Shown here piece after piece: positions 22,777 through 31,346 of a DNA stretch of 37,074 nt. The DNA is taken from NCBI GenBank assembly GCA_035255485.1, contig DATEZO010000086.1, positions 1 through 37,074 on the forward strand. Reading direction: 5' to 3'. This stretch comes from DATEZO01 sp035255485 (GTDB taxonomy: Bacteria; Pseudomonadota; Gammaproteobacteria; Burkholderiales; Burkholderiaceae_D). The stretch's first letter is position 1. Each line of letters starts with the position of its first letter. The position numbers were made by a program, and so were the translations under genes. The notes below the pieces were generated by a model that searched no databases, had not been told where the DNA came from, and saw nothing but the letters and a program-made list of their open reading frames with translations.

Positions 22777-23850
22777 GTGAAAACATCATTAAATTCCCTG
22801 ACTGGTCTGGATCTGCTGGCGTCTGCAGTGATCGTGCTTGATGCGAAAGGCCGGATCGCCTATGCCAATCCGGCGGCAGAGCATTTGCTGGAAGCCTCGT
22901 TCAAGGCGCTGTCGCGGCAGAAGTTTGTCGATCTGTTCCTGAATGGTGCAAGCCTGGAAGCGGTTTTCCATGAGGCGATGGCAAACCAGTTTGCAGATAA
23001 ACGTCAGGACCTGGCGCTCGAGCGCGCCGGACGCGAGCCTTTGCATGTGCATACGATCGTCACGGCGCTCGACCGCCCCGATATGCCGGTGCTAATCGAA
23101 TTGCGTGAAAATGTGCAGCAGCTTAAGCTGGTCCGCGAAGAGCGGATGCTTGATCAGAATCAGGCCAACAAGGAACTGATTCGCAATCTGGCGCATGAGA
23201 TCAAGAATCCGCTGGGTGGCATACGGGGTGCCGCGCAATTACTGGAGCGCGAGCTGCCCGAACGCCATTTGAAAGAGCTGAGCGAATACACGCAGGTCAT
23301 CATCAAGGAAGCCGACCGCCTGCAAACGCTGGTGGACCGGCTGCTGGCGCCGCATCGCCGGCCGCATATCGTGGGTGACGTCAACATCCACGAAGTGTGC
23401 GAGCGGGTGCGTAGCCTGATCGTGGCTGAATTCCCGAATGGATTGACGATCAGGCGCGATTACGATTTATCCGCGCCTGAATTTCGGGGCGACAAGGAAC
23501 AACTGATTCAGGCTGTATTGAACATTGCACACAATGCGACGCAGGCATTGACCGAACGCATCCGGAACGGCGACGCGCAACTGCTGCTGCAGACGCGCAT
23601 TGCGAGGCAAGTCACGATTGCCAAGATACGTTACAAGCTGGCACTAGACTTGCATATCATCGATAACGGACCCGGCGTTCCCAACGAAATGCGCGACCGT
23701 ATTTTTTACCCGCTGGTATCGGGGCGCGAAGGCGGCAGCGGTTTGGGCTTGACACTGGCACAGACCTTCGTGCAGCAGCATATGGGCGTGATCGAATGCG
23801 ACAGCCGGCCGGGATGCACCGATTTCCGGATTTTGATACCACTGCCCTGA
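22777..23850 (+). CDS. glnL: nitrogen regulation sensor kinase NtrB
   Basis: NtrB phosphorylates or dephosphorylates NtrC according to the PII protein signal of nitrogen status. 357 residues, soluble. The N-terminal PAS domain (about 8-115; VIVLDAKGRIAYANPAAEHL) is followed by the phosphoacceptor segment NLAHEIKNPLGGIRGAAQLL with H140. The ATPase part has the N-box LNIAHNATQAL, HIIDNGPGVP and a GREGGSGLGLTLAQ G2 box. The start is a GTG at 22777 with no good ribosome binding site, but the reading MKTSLNSLTGLDLLASAVIV fits the family start and no later Met is suitable. It is followed at 44 bases by glnG, the cognate regulator, in the usual order. Confidence 0.95.
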   Translation: MKTSLNSLTGLDLLASAVIVLDAKGRIAYANPAAEHLLEASFKALSRQKFVDLFLNGASLEAVFHEAMANQFADKRQDLALERAGREPLHVHTIVTALDRPDMPVLIELRENVQQLKLVREERMLDQNQANKELIRNLAHEIKNPLGGIRGAAQLLERELPERHLKELSEYTQVIIKEADRLQTLVDRLLAPHRRPHIVGDVNIHEVCERVRSLIVAEFPNGLTIRRDYDLSAPEFRGDKEQLIQAVLNIAHNATQALTERIRNGDAQLLLQTRIARQVTIAKIRYKLALDLHIIDNGPGVPNEMRDRIFYPLVSGREGGSGLGLTLAQTFVQQHMGVIECDSRPGCTDFRILIPLP

Positions 23851-23894
23851 CTGGCGGAATAATGCATGCGGTTGCCGCATTGGCAAAAGAGGAT

Positions 23895-25424
23895 ATGAAA
23901 CCAATCTGGATAGTTGACGACGACGAATCGATCCGCTGGGTGCTGGAAAAGGCACTTGTGCGCGAAAATCTTGCGACCCGCAGTTTTTCCAATGCGCGCG
24001 ATGCGATGGATGCACTGCAAACCGGTGCACCGCAAGTACTGGTATCCGATATCCGCATGCCGGGTGACTCCGGCATCCAGCTACTGCAGGCGGCCAAGGC
24101 TCTGTATCCGGGCCTGCCGGTCATCATCATCACCGCGTTTTCCGATCTCGATTCCGCGGTTGCCGCCTTCCAGGGGGGCGCATTTGAATATCTGGCCAAA
24201 CCGTTCGACGTCGACAAGGCGGTTGAGCTGATCCGGCGTGCGCTTGAAGAGAGTCTGAGAGAAGCAAGCGATGAACAGATATTAACCGAGACGCCCGAAA
24301 TCCTGGGACAGGCGCCGGCGATGCAGGATGTGTTCCGCGCCATCGGCCGTTTGTCGCAATCGAATGTAACGGTCCTGATCACCGGTGAATCCGGCACTGG
24401 CAAGGAGCTGGTGGCGCGCGCCTTGCACAAGCACAGCCCGCGTGCATCGCAGCCGTTCATTGCATTGAACACCGCCGCAATCCCGAAGGATCTGCTCGAA
24501 TCGGAATTGTTCGGCCACGAGCGTGGTGCGTTCACCGGCGCGCAGACGACACGCCGCGGCCGCTTCGAGCAGGCCGAGAACGGCACGCTATTCCTGGACG
24601 AGATTGGCGATATGCCGTTCGATTTGCAGACGCGCTTGTTGCGGGTACTGTCGGACAGCCATTTCTATCGGGTTGGCGGGCATCAGCCTTTAAAAGCCAA
24701 CGTACGCGTGATTGCCGCGACCCATCAGAATCTGGAACAGCGGGTCAGGGATGGATTGTTCCGCGAAGACCTGTACCATCGCCTGAATGTGATCCGCCTG
24801 CGGCTGCCGAGCCTGCGCGAGCGGCGTGAAGACATTCCGCTCCTGACCCGCTACTTTCTGGCGCAAAGCGCCAGGCAGCTCGGGGTCGAGGCCAAACGCA
24901 TGTCTGACGGTGCACAACGATTCCTGTGCGGTCTCGATTTGCCCGGCAATGTGCGTCAGCTGGAAAACCTGTGCAATTGGATCACGGTGATGGCGCCGGG
25001 GCAGACCGTTGAAGTCAAAGACTTGCCGCAGGAGCTGACGGAAGGACAGGTGACGCCTTTTGTGCCGCCCGCATCCGCGCCGATTGCGTCAAGCGCAGTC
25101 GCGCAGCCTGATGCAGGGCTCCACCATGGTGCGTCGAACAGCACCGACGGTGCGCCGCTATCTGCTGGTGCGGCCGCGTCAGGCAATGACGCATGCGGCG
25201 ACTGGATTACACTACTTGAAACCGAAGCGGCGCACATGCTATCGGCCGGACAGTCTGAAGTCATGGATGCGCTGGGTCGCCAGTTTGAATCGGCATTGAT
25301 CAAGGCCGCGCTCAAGCATACGCATGGCCGTAAAAACGATGCGGCGGTGCGGCTCGGAATCGGACGCAACACGATCACGCGCAAGATTCAGGAACTGGGA
25401 ATCGACGGCGCAAAGGATGAATAA
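23895..25424 (+). CDS. glnG: nitrogen regulator NtrC, sigma54 activator
   Basis: Enhancer-binding activator. The receiver domain has the acidic cluster DDD (8-10), phosphoacceptor D52 (VSDIRMPGDSG) and K102. The AAA+ domain shows Walker A GESGTGKE (164-171) and an intact GAFTGA sigma54-contact loop (211-216). The Fis-type helix-turn-helix ends the protein (ALKHTHGRKNDAAVRLGIGR, then NTITRKIQELG). At 509 residues it is some 40 longer than E. coli NtrC because of an Ala/Ser/Pro-rich linker (about 393-440) between AAA+ and DNA-binding domains. The start at 23895 (MKPIWIVDDDESIRW) follows AAGAGGA and matches the family N-terminus; ATG 23862 would add 11 residues. Likely targets in this window are the sites ahead of glnA at 20283-20328. 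Confidence 0.96.
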   Translation: MKPIWIVDDDESIRWVLEKALVRENLATRSFSNARDAMDALQTGAPQVLVSDIRMPGDSGIQLLQAAKALYPGLPVIIITAFSDLDSAVAAFQGGAFEYLAKPFDVDKAVELIRRALEESLREASDEQILTETPEILGQAPAMQDVFRAIGRLSQSNVTVLITGESGTGKELVARALHKHSPRASQPFIALNTAAIPKDLLESELFGHERGAFTGAQTTRRGRFEQAENGTLFLDEIGDMPFDLQTRLLRVLSDSHFYRVGGHQPLKANVRVIAATHQNLEQRVRDGLFREDLYHRLNVIRLRLPSLRERREDIPLLTRYFLAQSARQLGVEAKRMSDGAQRFLCGLDLPGNVRQLENLCNWITVMAPGQTVEVKDLPQELTEGQVTPFVPPASAPIASSAVAQPDAGLHHGASNSTDGAPLSAGAAASGNDACGDWITLLETEAAHMLSAGQSEVMDALGRQFESALIKAALKHTHGRKNDAAVRLGIGRNTITRKIQELGIDGAKDE

Positions 25425-25533
25425 CCGCGCCGTATGACGCATATCCGACCCCTCGGAATATTGCCGCGAGCTGTCGCCGATATATTCCGGATAATGGTTT
25501 TCCCGGCGAATCGTCGCATAAGGAAGAATCAAC

Positions 25534-26505
25534 ATGGGATGGCGAAACAATAATAGAAGAATCCGGGCCGGTCTAATTGCGATCGTATTCCTGTGCGCAT
25601 GGCAGGCGACTTTTGCGGGCGCGCTTCGGGACCGCATCATCGAGCGTCGTGTGCTCCAGGCGCAGGACGATACGCAGGACGACGATGCTGGATTGCCTGG
25701 TGCGGCATCCCTGCCGGCAGGCATTCGGGTCGTGCGCGATGTCGCGTATGGCAGCGATGAACTGCAGCGTTTTGATGTCTATGGACCAGCGCAGGCCAAG
25801 AGTGCACCGGTGATTTTCATGGTCCATGGCGGCGGCTGGGCACGCGGCGACAAGGCGATGCGTACGGTCATCGAAAATAAAGTGGCGCACTGGGTACCGA
25901 AGGGGTTCGTCGTTATTTCGACGAATTACCGGATGTTGCCAAAAACCCGTCCGATAGATCAGGCCAAAGATGTCGCGCAGGCAATGGCGGCAGCGCAAGG
26001 CAAGGCGGCGGACTGGGGCGGTGACCGCGCCAGATTCATCTTGATGGGCCATTCGGCCGGTGCGCATCTCGCCGCGTTGCTTGCGGCGATGCCGTCGCTT
26101 GCTTCTGAGGCGGGTGCAGCGCCCTGGCTGGGAACGGTCTTGCTGGACAGCGCGGCGCTTGACGTCGTGCAGATCATGCAGGCAAGACATTTGCGCCTGT
26201 ATGATCGCGCCTTCGGCAGCGACATCGCGTACTGGATCGCCGCATCGCCATATCATGCCCTGGCCGGCCAGGGCGCACCCGTATTGGCGGTCTGTTCGAC
26301 CCGACGCAACGACCCTTGCCCGCAGGCCATGCAGTTTGCGGCGAAGGCGTCATCGCTCGGCATGCGGGTAGCCGTGTTGGAGCAGGATCTTTCGCACCGG
26401 GATATCAACCAGCAGCTGGGCGAGGAATCGCGCTATACCGCAGCAGTGGATGCGTTTCTGCTAAGCGTCGATTCATCAATGGCGTCGCGCTTGGCGGATC
26501 GTTAG
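25534..26505 (+). CDS. exported alpha/beta hydrolase (HSL-type esterase/lipase)
   Basis: 323 residues. A signal peptide (about 1-29, basic start then LIAIVFLCAWQATFAGA) suggests export. The fold signature is the oxyanion motif HGGGW (98-102) and the nucleophile elbow GHSAG with S174. A C-terminal His lies in DLSHRDIN, and an Asp on one of the strands after the nucleophile would complete the triad. This matches the hormone-sensitive-lipase / carboxylesterase / kynurenine-formamidase-like branch. Signal peptide and absence of pathway neighbours argue against a kynurenine role. AAGGAAGAATCAAC precedes the ATG. It lies 109 bases after glnG, separated by a CGGAATAT/ATATTCCG inverted repeat (25454-25489), and is probably independent. 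Substrate unknown. Confidence 0.88.
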   Translation: MGWRNNNRRIRAGLIAIVFLCAWQATFAGALRDRIIERRVLQAQDDTQDDDAGLPGAASLPAGIRVVRDVAYGSDELQRFDVYGPAQAKSAPVIFMVHGGGWARGDKAMRTVIENKVAHWVPKGFVVISTNYRMLPKTRPIDQAKDVAQAMAAAQGKAADWGGDRARFILMGHSAGAHLAALLAAMPSLASEAGAAPWLGTVLLDSAALDVVQIMQARHLRLYDRAFGSDIAYWIAASPYHALAGQGAPVLAVCSTRRNDPCPQAMQFAAKASSLGMRVAVLEQDLSHRDINQQLGEESRYTAAVDAFLLSVDSSMASRLADR

Positions 26506-26847
26506 GCCTACCATAATCTTCTCTCGGGTGATCCCGGCGAAAAATTCGAGTCCGGCTGCGCTAACGAATCAAAAACAAGGATGGCTGGCACTGAAAAACC
26601 GGTAATGCAACCGTACAGAGGAGCCATGGAACCGGGTTTTTCAATGGTGATAACTAATGTAAAGGCAAGCACTATTTAATCGGCAAATATCGGAACTCAT
26701 CTGTTTGTGATTTATCAAATAAGCACTCTGAATATCCCTCGATTTGCTTTCGTCCAATTTTTCATGGCAATTCATTTGCGACCCGGAAGCTGGGAGCGGA
26801 TGTATCAGTGCTTTCACACGAAAGATCATTTGAACAGGAGTCTCATC
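26506..26847. other. gap with possible terminator
   Basis: No gene. TGAAAAACC (26592-26600) and GGTTTTTCA (26635-26643) are exactly complementary around a long loop and could end the hydrolase transcript, but the loop of 34 bases and lack of a separate T run make it weak. The rest carries the promoter of the gene at 26848. Confidence 0.4.
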
Positions 26848-27174
26848 ATGATGCAGATTAATGAAATCCAGCAACGTTTCAGTAATGTCGAACGCACGAT
26901 CAACCAGGTGACACAAGCATGCGAAACAGGTTCCAACATGCCGCAAGACTTGAAGGATTGCGTACAAAAACTTGATCAGGAAACCGGTAGAACCAAGCAG
27001 GTGCTGCAATCGCAAGATCAGAAACGCATTGTCGAATGCGTCGACAATCTTGAGCAATTAAGTGACCGTACCGAACAGGCGGTGGAGCGCGCAAGCAACC
27101 TGGACGCGAATATTCGTAACGCGGTCATGCAGGCACATCGTGAATTATCCACTCTGAAACACCAGTTGCATTAA
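26848..27174 (+). CDS. small helical conserved hypothetical protein, 108 aa
   Basis: Starts MMQINEIQQRFSNVERTINQ after AGGAG. It is almost entirely helical with heptad-like spacing (VERTINQVTQACETG, VQKLDQETGRTKQVLQ, VDNLEQLSDRTEQAVERASN, AVMQAHRELSTLKHQ), so a small helical bundle or coiled coil is expected. Proteins with this beginning and the MQAHRELSTLK ending are conserved unknowns in Burkholderiales (family memory). No signal peptide. It converges on prpR; GGCTGGCT/AGCCAGCC at 27214-27246 lies between. Upstream in-frame Met codons (from 26707) have no ribosome binding site. Function not recognised. Confidence 0.75.
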   Translation: MMQINEIQQRFSNVERTINQVTQACETGSNMPQDLKDCVQKLDQETGRTKQVLQSQDQKRIVECVDNLEQLSDRTEQAVERASNLDANIRNAVMQAHRELSTLKHQLH

Positions 27175-27213
27175 CTCTTTTCGAGCAGTGTGCGGGGCTG
27201 ATGCATTGGTCCA

Positions 27214-27246
27214 GGCTGGCTTTGCGAGCCGATGCAATAGCCAGCC
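27214..27246. terminator. hairpin between convergent genes
   Basis: GGCTGGCT (27214-27221) and AGCCAGCC (27239-27246) are perfectly complementary around a 17-base loop, placed between the stops at 27174 (plus) and 27257 (minus). There is no long T run, so termination is plausible but unproven. Confidence 0.4.
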
Positions 27247-27256
27247 ATGCCGCCAG

Positions 27257-28858
27257 TCAGGTTTGCTGCTTCAATTTGCGCCATAACGTCGTGCGGCTGA
27301 TCCCGAGATGCCGTGCCGCCAGTTCGCGGTTCCCATCAAAGCGCGCCAATACATGCACAAGCGATTCCTCTGCCGCGGCAGGGGCGGCAACAGGAATGGG
27401 CGCATTTATTTTCTCTGCAAGTTCGGGCGCAATGGCCAGGACAAAGCTGGGTGACAGCGCCTGCAACGGCTCGGCTGCCAGAAACAGGGCCATGCGCTGC
27501 ATAAGGTTGCGCAATTCGCGGATATTGCCGGGCCATGCGTAGCCGGCAAGAAGCGACGCGCAAGCGGCTACTTCGGCATGCAGATTTGCATGTGGCCGTA
27601 CGCCTAGCGATGCCAATGCATTCTTCAGGCACCATTCAGCTAATGGCGCCAAGTCGTCGGTACGCTGGCGCAAGGGCGGTAGCGTCAAGCGCAATACCCC
27701 CAGCCGGTAAAACAAATCAGCGCGGAATCGGTTTTCCTTGATCCGCGTGTCGAGATCGCAATGGGTCGCACTGATGATGCGTACATCGACTGGAACCGGT
27801 CGCGTCCCCCCGACGCGCACCACTTCACGTTCTTCCAGCACACGCAACAGTCGTGTCTGTAGTTGCAGCGGCATCTCGCCGATTTCATCCAGGAACAACG
27901 TGCCGCGATGCGCCGCTTCGAATAGCCCTGCGTGGCCGCCGCGGCGCGAGCCGGTGAATGAACCTTCCTCGTAGCCGAACAGTTCGGATTCCAGCAGTGA
28001 CTCCGCCACCGCGCCGCAATTGATCGCGACGAACGGTTGGCGCGCGCGCGGGCTTTCGCGATGCATTGCCTGCGCTGCCAGTTCCTTGCCGGTGCCGGTT
28101 TCGCCCTGGATCAGCACGGTTGCCGGCGATTTCGCAAATAGCACAATTGATTGGCGCACCGCCTCCATTGCGGCTGAATCGCCGCGCAGATCGTGCAGGC
28201 CATGCTTGGCGCGTAACGTGTCGACCACCGGTTGTGCGCGCCCACGGCTGGATTCGAGCTGTGTCAAGCGCGCGATTTCAAGCGCGTCATCAAACGCTTG
28301 CCGGATCGATGCCGCTGAATACAGGAACACACCGGTCAGCCCGGCTTCTTCCGCGAGATCAGTGATAAGCCCGGCACCGACGATCGCCTTGATACCCGCC
28401 GCTTTCAATTCATTGATCTGGGCCCGTGCGTCTTCTTCGGTTGCATAGGTGCGCTGCGGAATATCGAGACCGAAGGTGGCTTGGAATTCAGCCAGTTCCG
28501 GCATTGCCTCCTGATACGTGATCAAGCCAATCTCGGATGTGATCTTGCGGGCGCGCGCCAATGCCTGCAGTACGTCAAAGCCGCTGGCCTTGGCAATGAC
28601 GACGGGCACTGAAAGCCGGCTTTTCAGATAAGCGCCGTTGGAGCCGGCTGAAATCACTGCGTCGCAACGCTCGGTTGCCAACCGTTCCCGGATATGGCGT
28701 ACTGCATCTTCAAAACCGAGATTGATCGGCTCAATCGTCGCCTGGCTATCGAATTCAACCGTAATATCGCGGAACAGGTCGAACAGGCGCGAAATCGAGA
28801 CAGTCCAGATGATCGGCTTATCGGTTGTTTCGCGGATGGAAAAATGAGGGCGCATCAT
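27257..28858 (-). CDS. prpR: propionate catabolism sigma54 activator PrpR
   Basis: 533 residues. The N-terminal PrpR sensor domain (about 14-200; KPIIWTVSISRLFDLFRDIT, AVISAGSNGAYLKSRL, AGLITDLAEEAGLTG) is the part that in Salmonella responds to 2-methylcitrate. The AAA+ domain has Walker A GETGTGKE (252-259), the sigma54-contact loop GSFTGS (299-304, classical GAFTGA) and LFLDEIGEMP. The Fis-type helix-turn-helix is at the end (NRELAARHLGISRTTLWRKL). It is divergent from prpB, the usual arrangement for an activator and its operon. The paired ATG codons at 28858/28855 lack a strong ribosome binding site, and the start overlaps the GTTTCA operator cluster, suggesting autoregulation. Confidence 0.96.
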   Translation of the reverse strand: MMRPHFSIRETTDKPIIWTVSISRLFDLFRDITVEFDSQATIEPINLGFEDAVRHIRERLATERCDAVISAGSNGAYLKSRLSVPVVIAKASGFDVLQALARARKITSEIGLITYQEAMPELAEFQATFGLDIPQRTYATEEDARAQINELKAAGIKAIVGAGLITDLAEEAGLTGVFLYSAASIRQAFDDALEIARLTQLESSRGRAQPVVDTLRAKHGLHDLRGDSAAMEAVRQSIVLFAKSPATVLIQGETGTGKELAAQAMHRESPRARQPFVAINCGAVAESLLESELFGYEEGSFTGSRRGGHAGLFEAAHRGTLFLDEIGEMPLQLQTRLLRVLEEREVVRVGGTRPVPVDVRIISATHCDLDTRIKENRFRADLFYRLGVLRLTLPPLRQRTDDLAPLAEWCLKNALASLGVRPHANLHAEVAACASLLAGYAWPGNIRELRNLMQRMALFLAAEPLQALSPSFVLAIAPELAEKINAPIPVAAPAAAEESLVHVLARFDGNRELAARHLGISRTTLWRKLKQQT

Positions 28859-28906
28859 GTTTCATAATCTGTTTCATTGTTTCAAGTGTAACGCATTTTG
28901 AAACAT
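28857..28906. promoter_or_regulatory. candidate PrpR operator / enhancer cluster
   Basis: GTTTCA occurs at 28859-28864, 28871-28876 and 28879-28884, and its complement TGAAAC at 28899-28904. The last two form an inverted repeat. The cluster is about 140-185 bases before the predicted prpB transcript start, a typical enhancer distance, and covers the prpR start codon. The repeats are seen; PrpR as the ligand is inference. Confidence 0.65.
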
Positions 28907-29014
28907 GCGTAACAAGGCTCTCTGCCCCTGACAAATTCAACCAGATTTATAACAGACTGATTTTTCAAGAAATATTCCATTCGATTACCCATGGCGAGCG
29001 CAAATGATGCCTGA

Positions 29015-29030
29015 TGGCACAGGGATTGCA
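29015..29030 (+). promoter_or_regulatory. consensus sigma54 promoter of prpB
   Basis: TGGCACAGGGATTGCA is an exact match to TGGCAC-N5-TTGCA. Predicted transcription start is about 29042, which rules out the upstream in-frame ATG at 29004 and leaves a leader of about 37 bases to ATG 29079. Confidence 0.92.
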
Positions 29031-29078
29031 ATATTACTTCCGAGTCCCGTGTATGAAACAACCGATAAAGGTGCCGAC

Positions 29079-29969
29079 ATGAGTCAATATTCCGCAGGAG
29101 CCGCCTTTCGCAAGGCGTTGCAAGAAGAATCCCCGCTGCAGGTAGCAGGCGCCATCAATGCCAACCATGCGTTACTGGCCAAACGCGCCGGTTTCAAGGC
29201 AATTTACCTGTCCGGCGGCGGTGTCGCGGCCGGTTCGCTCGGCTTGCCCGATCTCGGCATTTCCAGCCTGGATGATGTGTTGACCGATGTGCGCCGCATC
29301 ACCGATGTGTGCGACGTGCCGCTGCTGGTCGACGCTGACACCGGCTTCGGTTCTTCGGCATTCAATGTCGCGCGCACCGTCAAGTCGATGATCAAGTTCG
29401 GCGCCGCAGCAATGCATATCGAAGACCAGGTCGGCGCCAAGCGCTGCGGGCATCGCCCGAACAAGGAAATCGTCACCAAGCAGGAAATGGTCGATCGCAT
29501 CAAGGCAGCGGTCGATGCACGCACCGATGAAAATTTCGTCATCATGGCGCGCACCGATGCCTTGGCGGTGGAAGGGTTGGATGCCGCGCTCGACCGTGCA
29601 ATGGCTTGCGTGGAAGCGGGCGCCGACATGATTTTCCCCGAGGCGGTCACCGAGCTCGCCATGTATCGCAAGTTCGCCGATACCGTCAAAGTGCCGATTC
29701 TGGCCAATATCACGGAATTTGGCGCAACGCCGCTCTTCACCGTGGATGAACTGAAATCTGCGCATGTTGGCCTGGCGCTGTACCCATTATCCGCATTCCG
29801 CGCGATGAACAAGGCTGCGGAAAACGTCTATACGGCGATTCGCCGCGATGGCACGCAAAAGAATGTAGTCGACACCATGCAAACCCGAATGGAATTGTAC
29901 GATCGCATCAATTATCACGAATTCGAACAGAAGCTCGATGCACTGTTCGTCCAGCAAAAAACGAAGTAA
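29079..29969 (+). CDS. prpB: 2-methylisocitrate lyase
   Basis: Last step of the 2-methylcitrate cycle: cleaves 2-methylisocitrate to pyruvate and succinate. 296 residues, the family length. It shows the isocitrate-lyase/PEP-mutase barrel motifs: YLSGGG (43-48), the Mg-binding VDADTGFG (84-91, D85 and D87), IEDQ (114-117) and the catalytic loop KRCGH (121-125) with the Cys. The start MSQYSAGAAF at 29079 is chosen because the sigma54 promoter ends downstream of the alternative ATG 29004 and AAAGGTG lies before it. First gene of the prpB-prpC-acnD-prpF operon; 126 bases to prpC, part of which is a decayed palindromic repeat. Confidence 0.97.
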   Translation: MSQYSAGAAFRKALQEESPLQVAGAINANHALLAKRAGFKAIYLSGGGVAAGSLGLPDLGISSLDDVLTDVRRITDVCDVPLLVDADTGFGSSAFNVARTVKSMIKFGAAAMHIEDQVGAKRCGHRPNKEIVTKQEMVDRIKAAVDARTDENFVIMARTDALAVEGLDAALDRAMACVEAGADMIFPEAVTELAMYRKFADTVKVPILANITEFGATPLFTVDELKSAHVGLALYPLSAFRAMNKAAENVYTAIRRDGTQKNVVDTMQTRMELYDRINYHEFEQKLDALFVQQKTK

Positions 29970-29980
29970 ACCTACAATCT

Positions 29981-30013
29981 GTCATTCCCGTGCTGGGTGG
30001 AGCAGGGAATTCA
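29981..30013. repeat. decayed palindromic repeat between prpB and prpC
   Basis: GTCATTCCCGTGCTGG followed by GTGGAGCAGGGAATTCA; ATTCCC (29984-29989) pairs with GGGAAT (30004-30009). It resembles the elements at 984-1020 and 3095-3133 (GTNNTTCCCG...GGGAA). A hairpin here could modulate mRNA stability between the two genes. Confidence 0.5.
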
Positions 30014-30095
30014 TGCAGGATTTTGCAAATGGACATCCCATTTTGCCGAAAGCGTGACTGACAGGGAAGTCAAAGAAATTTTTCAGGAGGATTTC

Positions 30096-31250
30096 ATGAG
30101 CGAGCAACAGGCATCAAGCTTCAAACCCAAGAAATCGGTTGCATTATCCGGCGTGACTGCCGGCAATACAGCCCTGTGTACGGTCGGCAAAACCGGCAAT
30201 GATTTGCATTATCGCGGCTATGACATCCTGGATGTGGCCGATGCCTGCGAATTTGAGGAAATCGCGCATCTGCTGGTGCATGGCAAGCTGCCGACCGTAG
30301 CGGAGCTGAAAGGGTACAAGGCCAAGCTGAAGGCATTGCGCGGCCTGCCCGCCAATGTGAAAGCTGCGCTCGAATGCCTGCCTGCATCGTCGCACGCGAT
30401 GGACGTGATGCGTACCGGCGTCTCCGCGCTCGGCTGCGTGCTGCCGGAAAAGGACGACCACAATACGCCGGGTGCGCGCGACATTGCCGATCGCCTGATG
30501 GCGTCGCTGGGTTCCATGTTGCTGTATTGGTATCACTATAGCTACAACGGCAAGCGCATTGAAGTCGAAACCGACGACGATTCGATCGGCGGGCACTTTC
30601 TGCATCTGTTGCATGGCGAGAAGCCGTCGGCGCTGTGGGAAAAGGCGATGCACACCTCGCTGATCCTGTATGCGGAACACGAATTCAACGCTTCCACCTT
30701 CACCGGCCGCGTGATCGCCGGCACCGGCTCCGACATGTATTCCGCAATCACCGGCGCCATCGGCGCATTGCGCGGTCCGAAGCATGGCGGCGCGAACGAA
30801 GTGGCGTTCGAAATCCAGAAGCGCTACGACAATCCGGACGAGGCGGAAGCCGATATCCGCAAGCGCGTGGATAACAAGGAAGTCGTCATCGGCTTCGGCC
30901 ATCCGGTGTACACCGTGTCCGACCCGCGCAACAAGGTCATCAAGGAAGTCGCACGGAACCTCTCGAAAGATGCCGGGTCGATGAAGATGTTCGATATCGC
31001 CGACCGTCTGGAAACGGTGATGTGGGATATCAAGAAGATGTTCCCGAACCTCGACTGGTTCTCGGCCGTGTCGTACCACATGATGGGCGTGCCGACCGCG
31101 ATGTTCACACCGCTGTTTGTGATCGCACGCACGTCCGGCTGGGCTGCACACATCATCGAGCAGCGTATCGACAACAAGATCATCCGTCCGAGCGCCAACT
31201 ATGTCGGCCCGGACGATCTGAAGTTCGTGCCGATTAACAAGCGTAAATGA
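30096..31250 (+). CDS. prpC: 2-methylcitrate synthase
   Basis: Condenses propionyl-CoA with oxaloacetate to 2-methylcitrate. 384 residues, citrate-synthase fold. Expected active-site residues are H195 (LYAEHEFNASTF), H230 (GPKHGGANE) and H269 (IGFGHPVY), plus an Asp near the C-terminus. The N-terminal ALSGVTAGNTALCTVGKTGN followed by DLHYRGYDI is typical of PrpC rather than GltA, as is the short length. ATG 30096 has a near-perfect AGGAGGA ribosome binding site; the in-frame upstream start at 29997 does not. It is followed by a 65-base palindromic repeat before acnD. Confidence 0.97.
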   Translation: MSEQQASSFKPKKSVALSGVTAGNTALCTVGKTGNDLHYRGYDILDVADACEFEEIAHLLVHGKLPTVAELKGYKAKLKALRGLPANVKAALECLPASSHAMDVMRTGVSALGCVLPEKDDHNTPGARDIADRLMASLGSMLLYWYHYSYNGKRIEVETDDDSIGGHFLHLLHGEKPSALWEKAMHTSLILYAEHEFNASTFTGRVIAGTGSDMYSAITGAIGALRGPKHGGANEVAFEIQKRYDNPDEAEADIRKRVDNKEVVIGFGHPVYTVSDPRNKVIKEVARNLSKDAGSMKMFDIADRLETVMWDIKKMFPNLDWFSAVSYHMMGVPTAMFTPLFVIARTSGWAAHIIEQRIDNKIIRPSANYVGPDDLKFVPINKRK

Positions 31251-31254
31251 CGAA

Positions 31255-31319
31255 GTAGGGTGCGCCGTGCACACCTTGCACTTTGCGCGGAAGAAAGCGG
31301 TGCGCACGGCGCACCCTAC
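31255..31319. repeat. GTAGGGTGCGCC palindromic repeat, copy 1 (prpC-acnD)
   Basis: GTAGGGTGCGCCGTGC (31255-31270) and GCACGGCGCACCCTAC (31304-31319) are perfectly complementary 16-base arms around a 33-base centre. Copy 2 is at 33963-34024. Such elements are widespread dispersed intergenic repeats in proteobacteria. Confidence 0.9.
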
Positions 31320-31346
31320 CCGACTTACCTCTTTCCATACTGAGCC

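Noticed and set aside
28930..29000. Possible IHF site between the PrpR cluster and the sigma54 promoter
   Set aside because: The best stretch (TTCAACCAGATTTA region) has about three mismatches to WATCAANNNNTTR; too weak to claim although bending is expected for such promoters.
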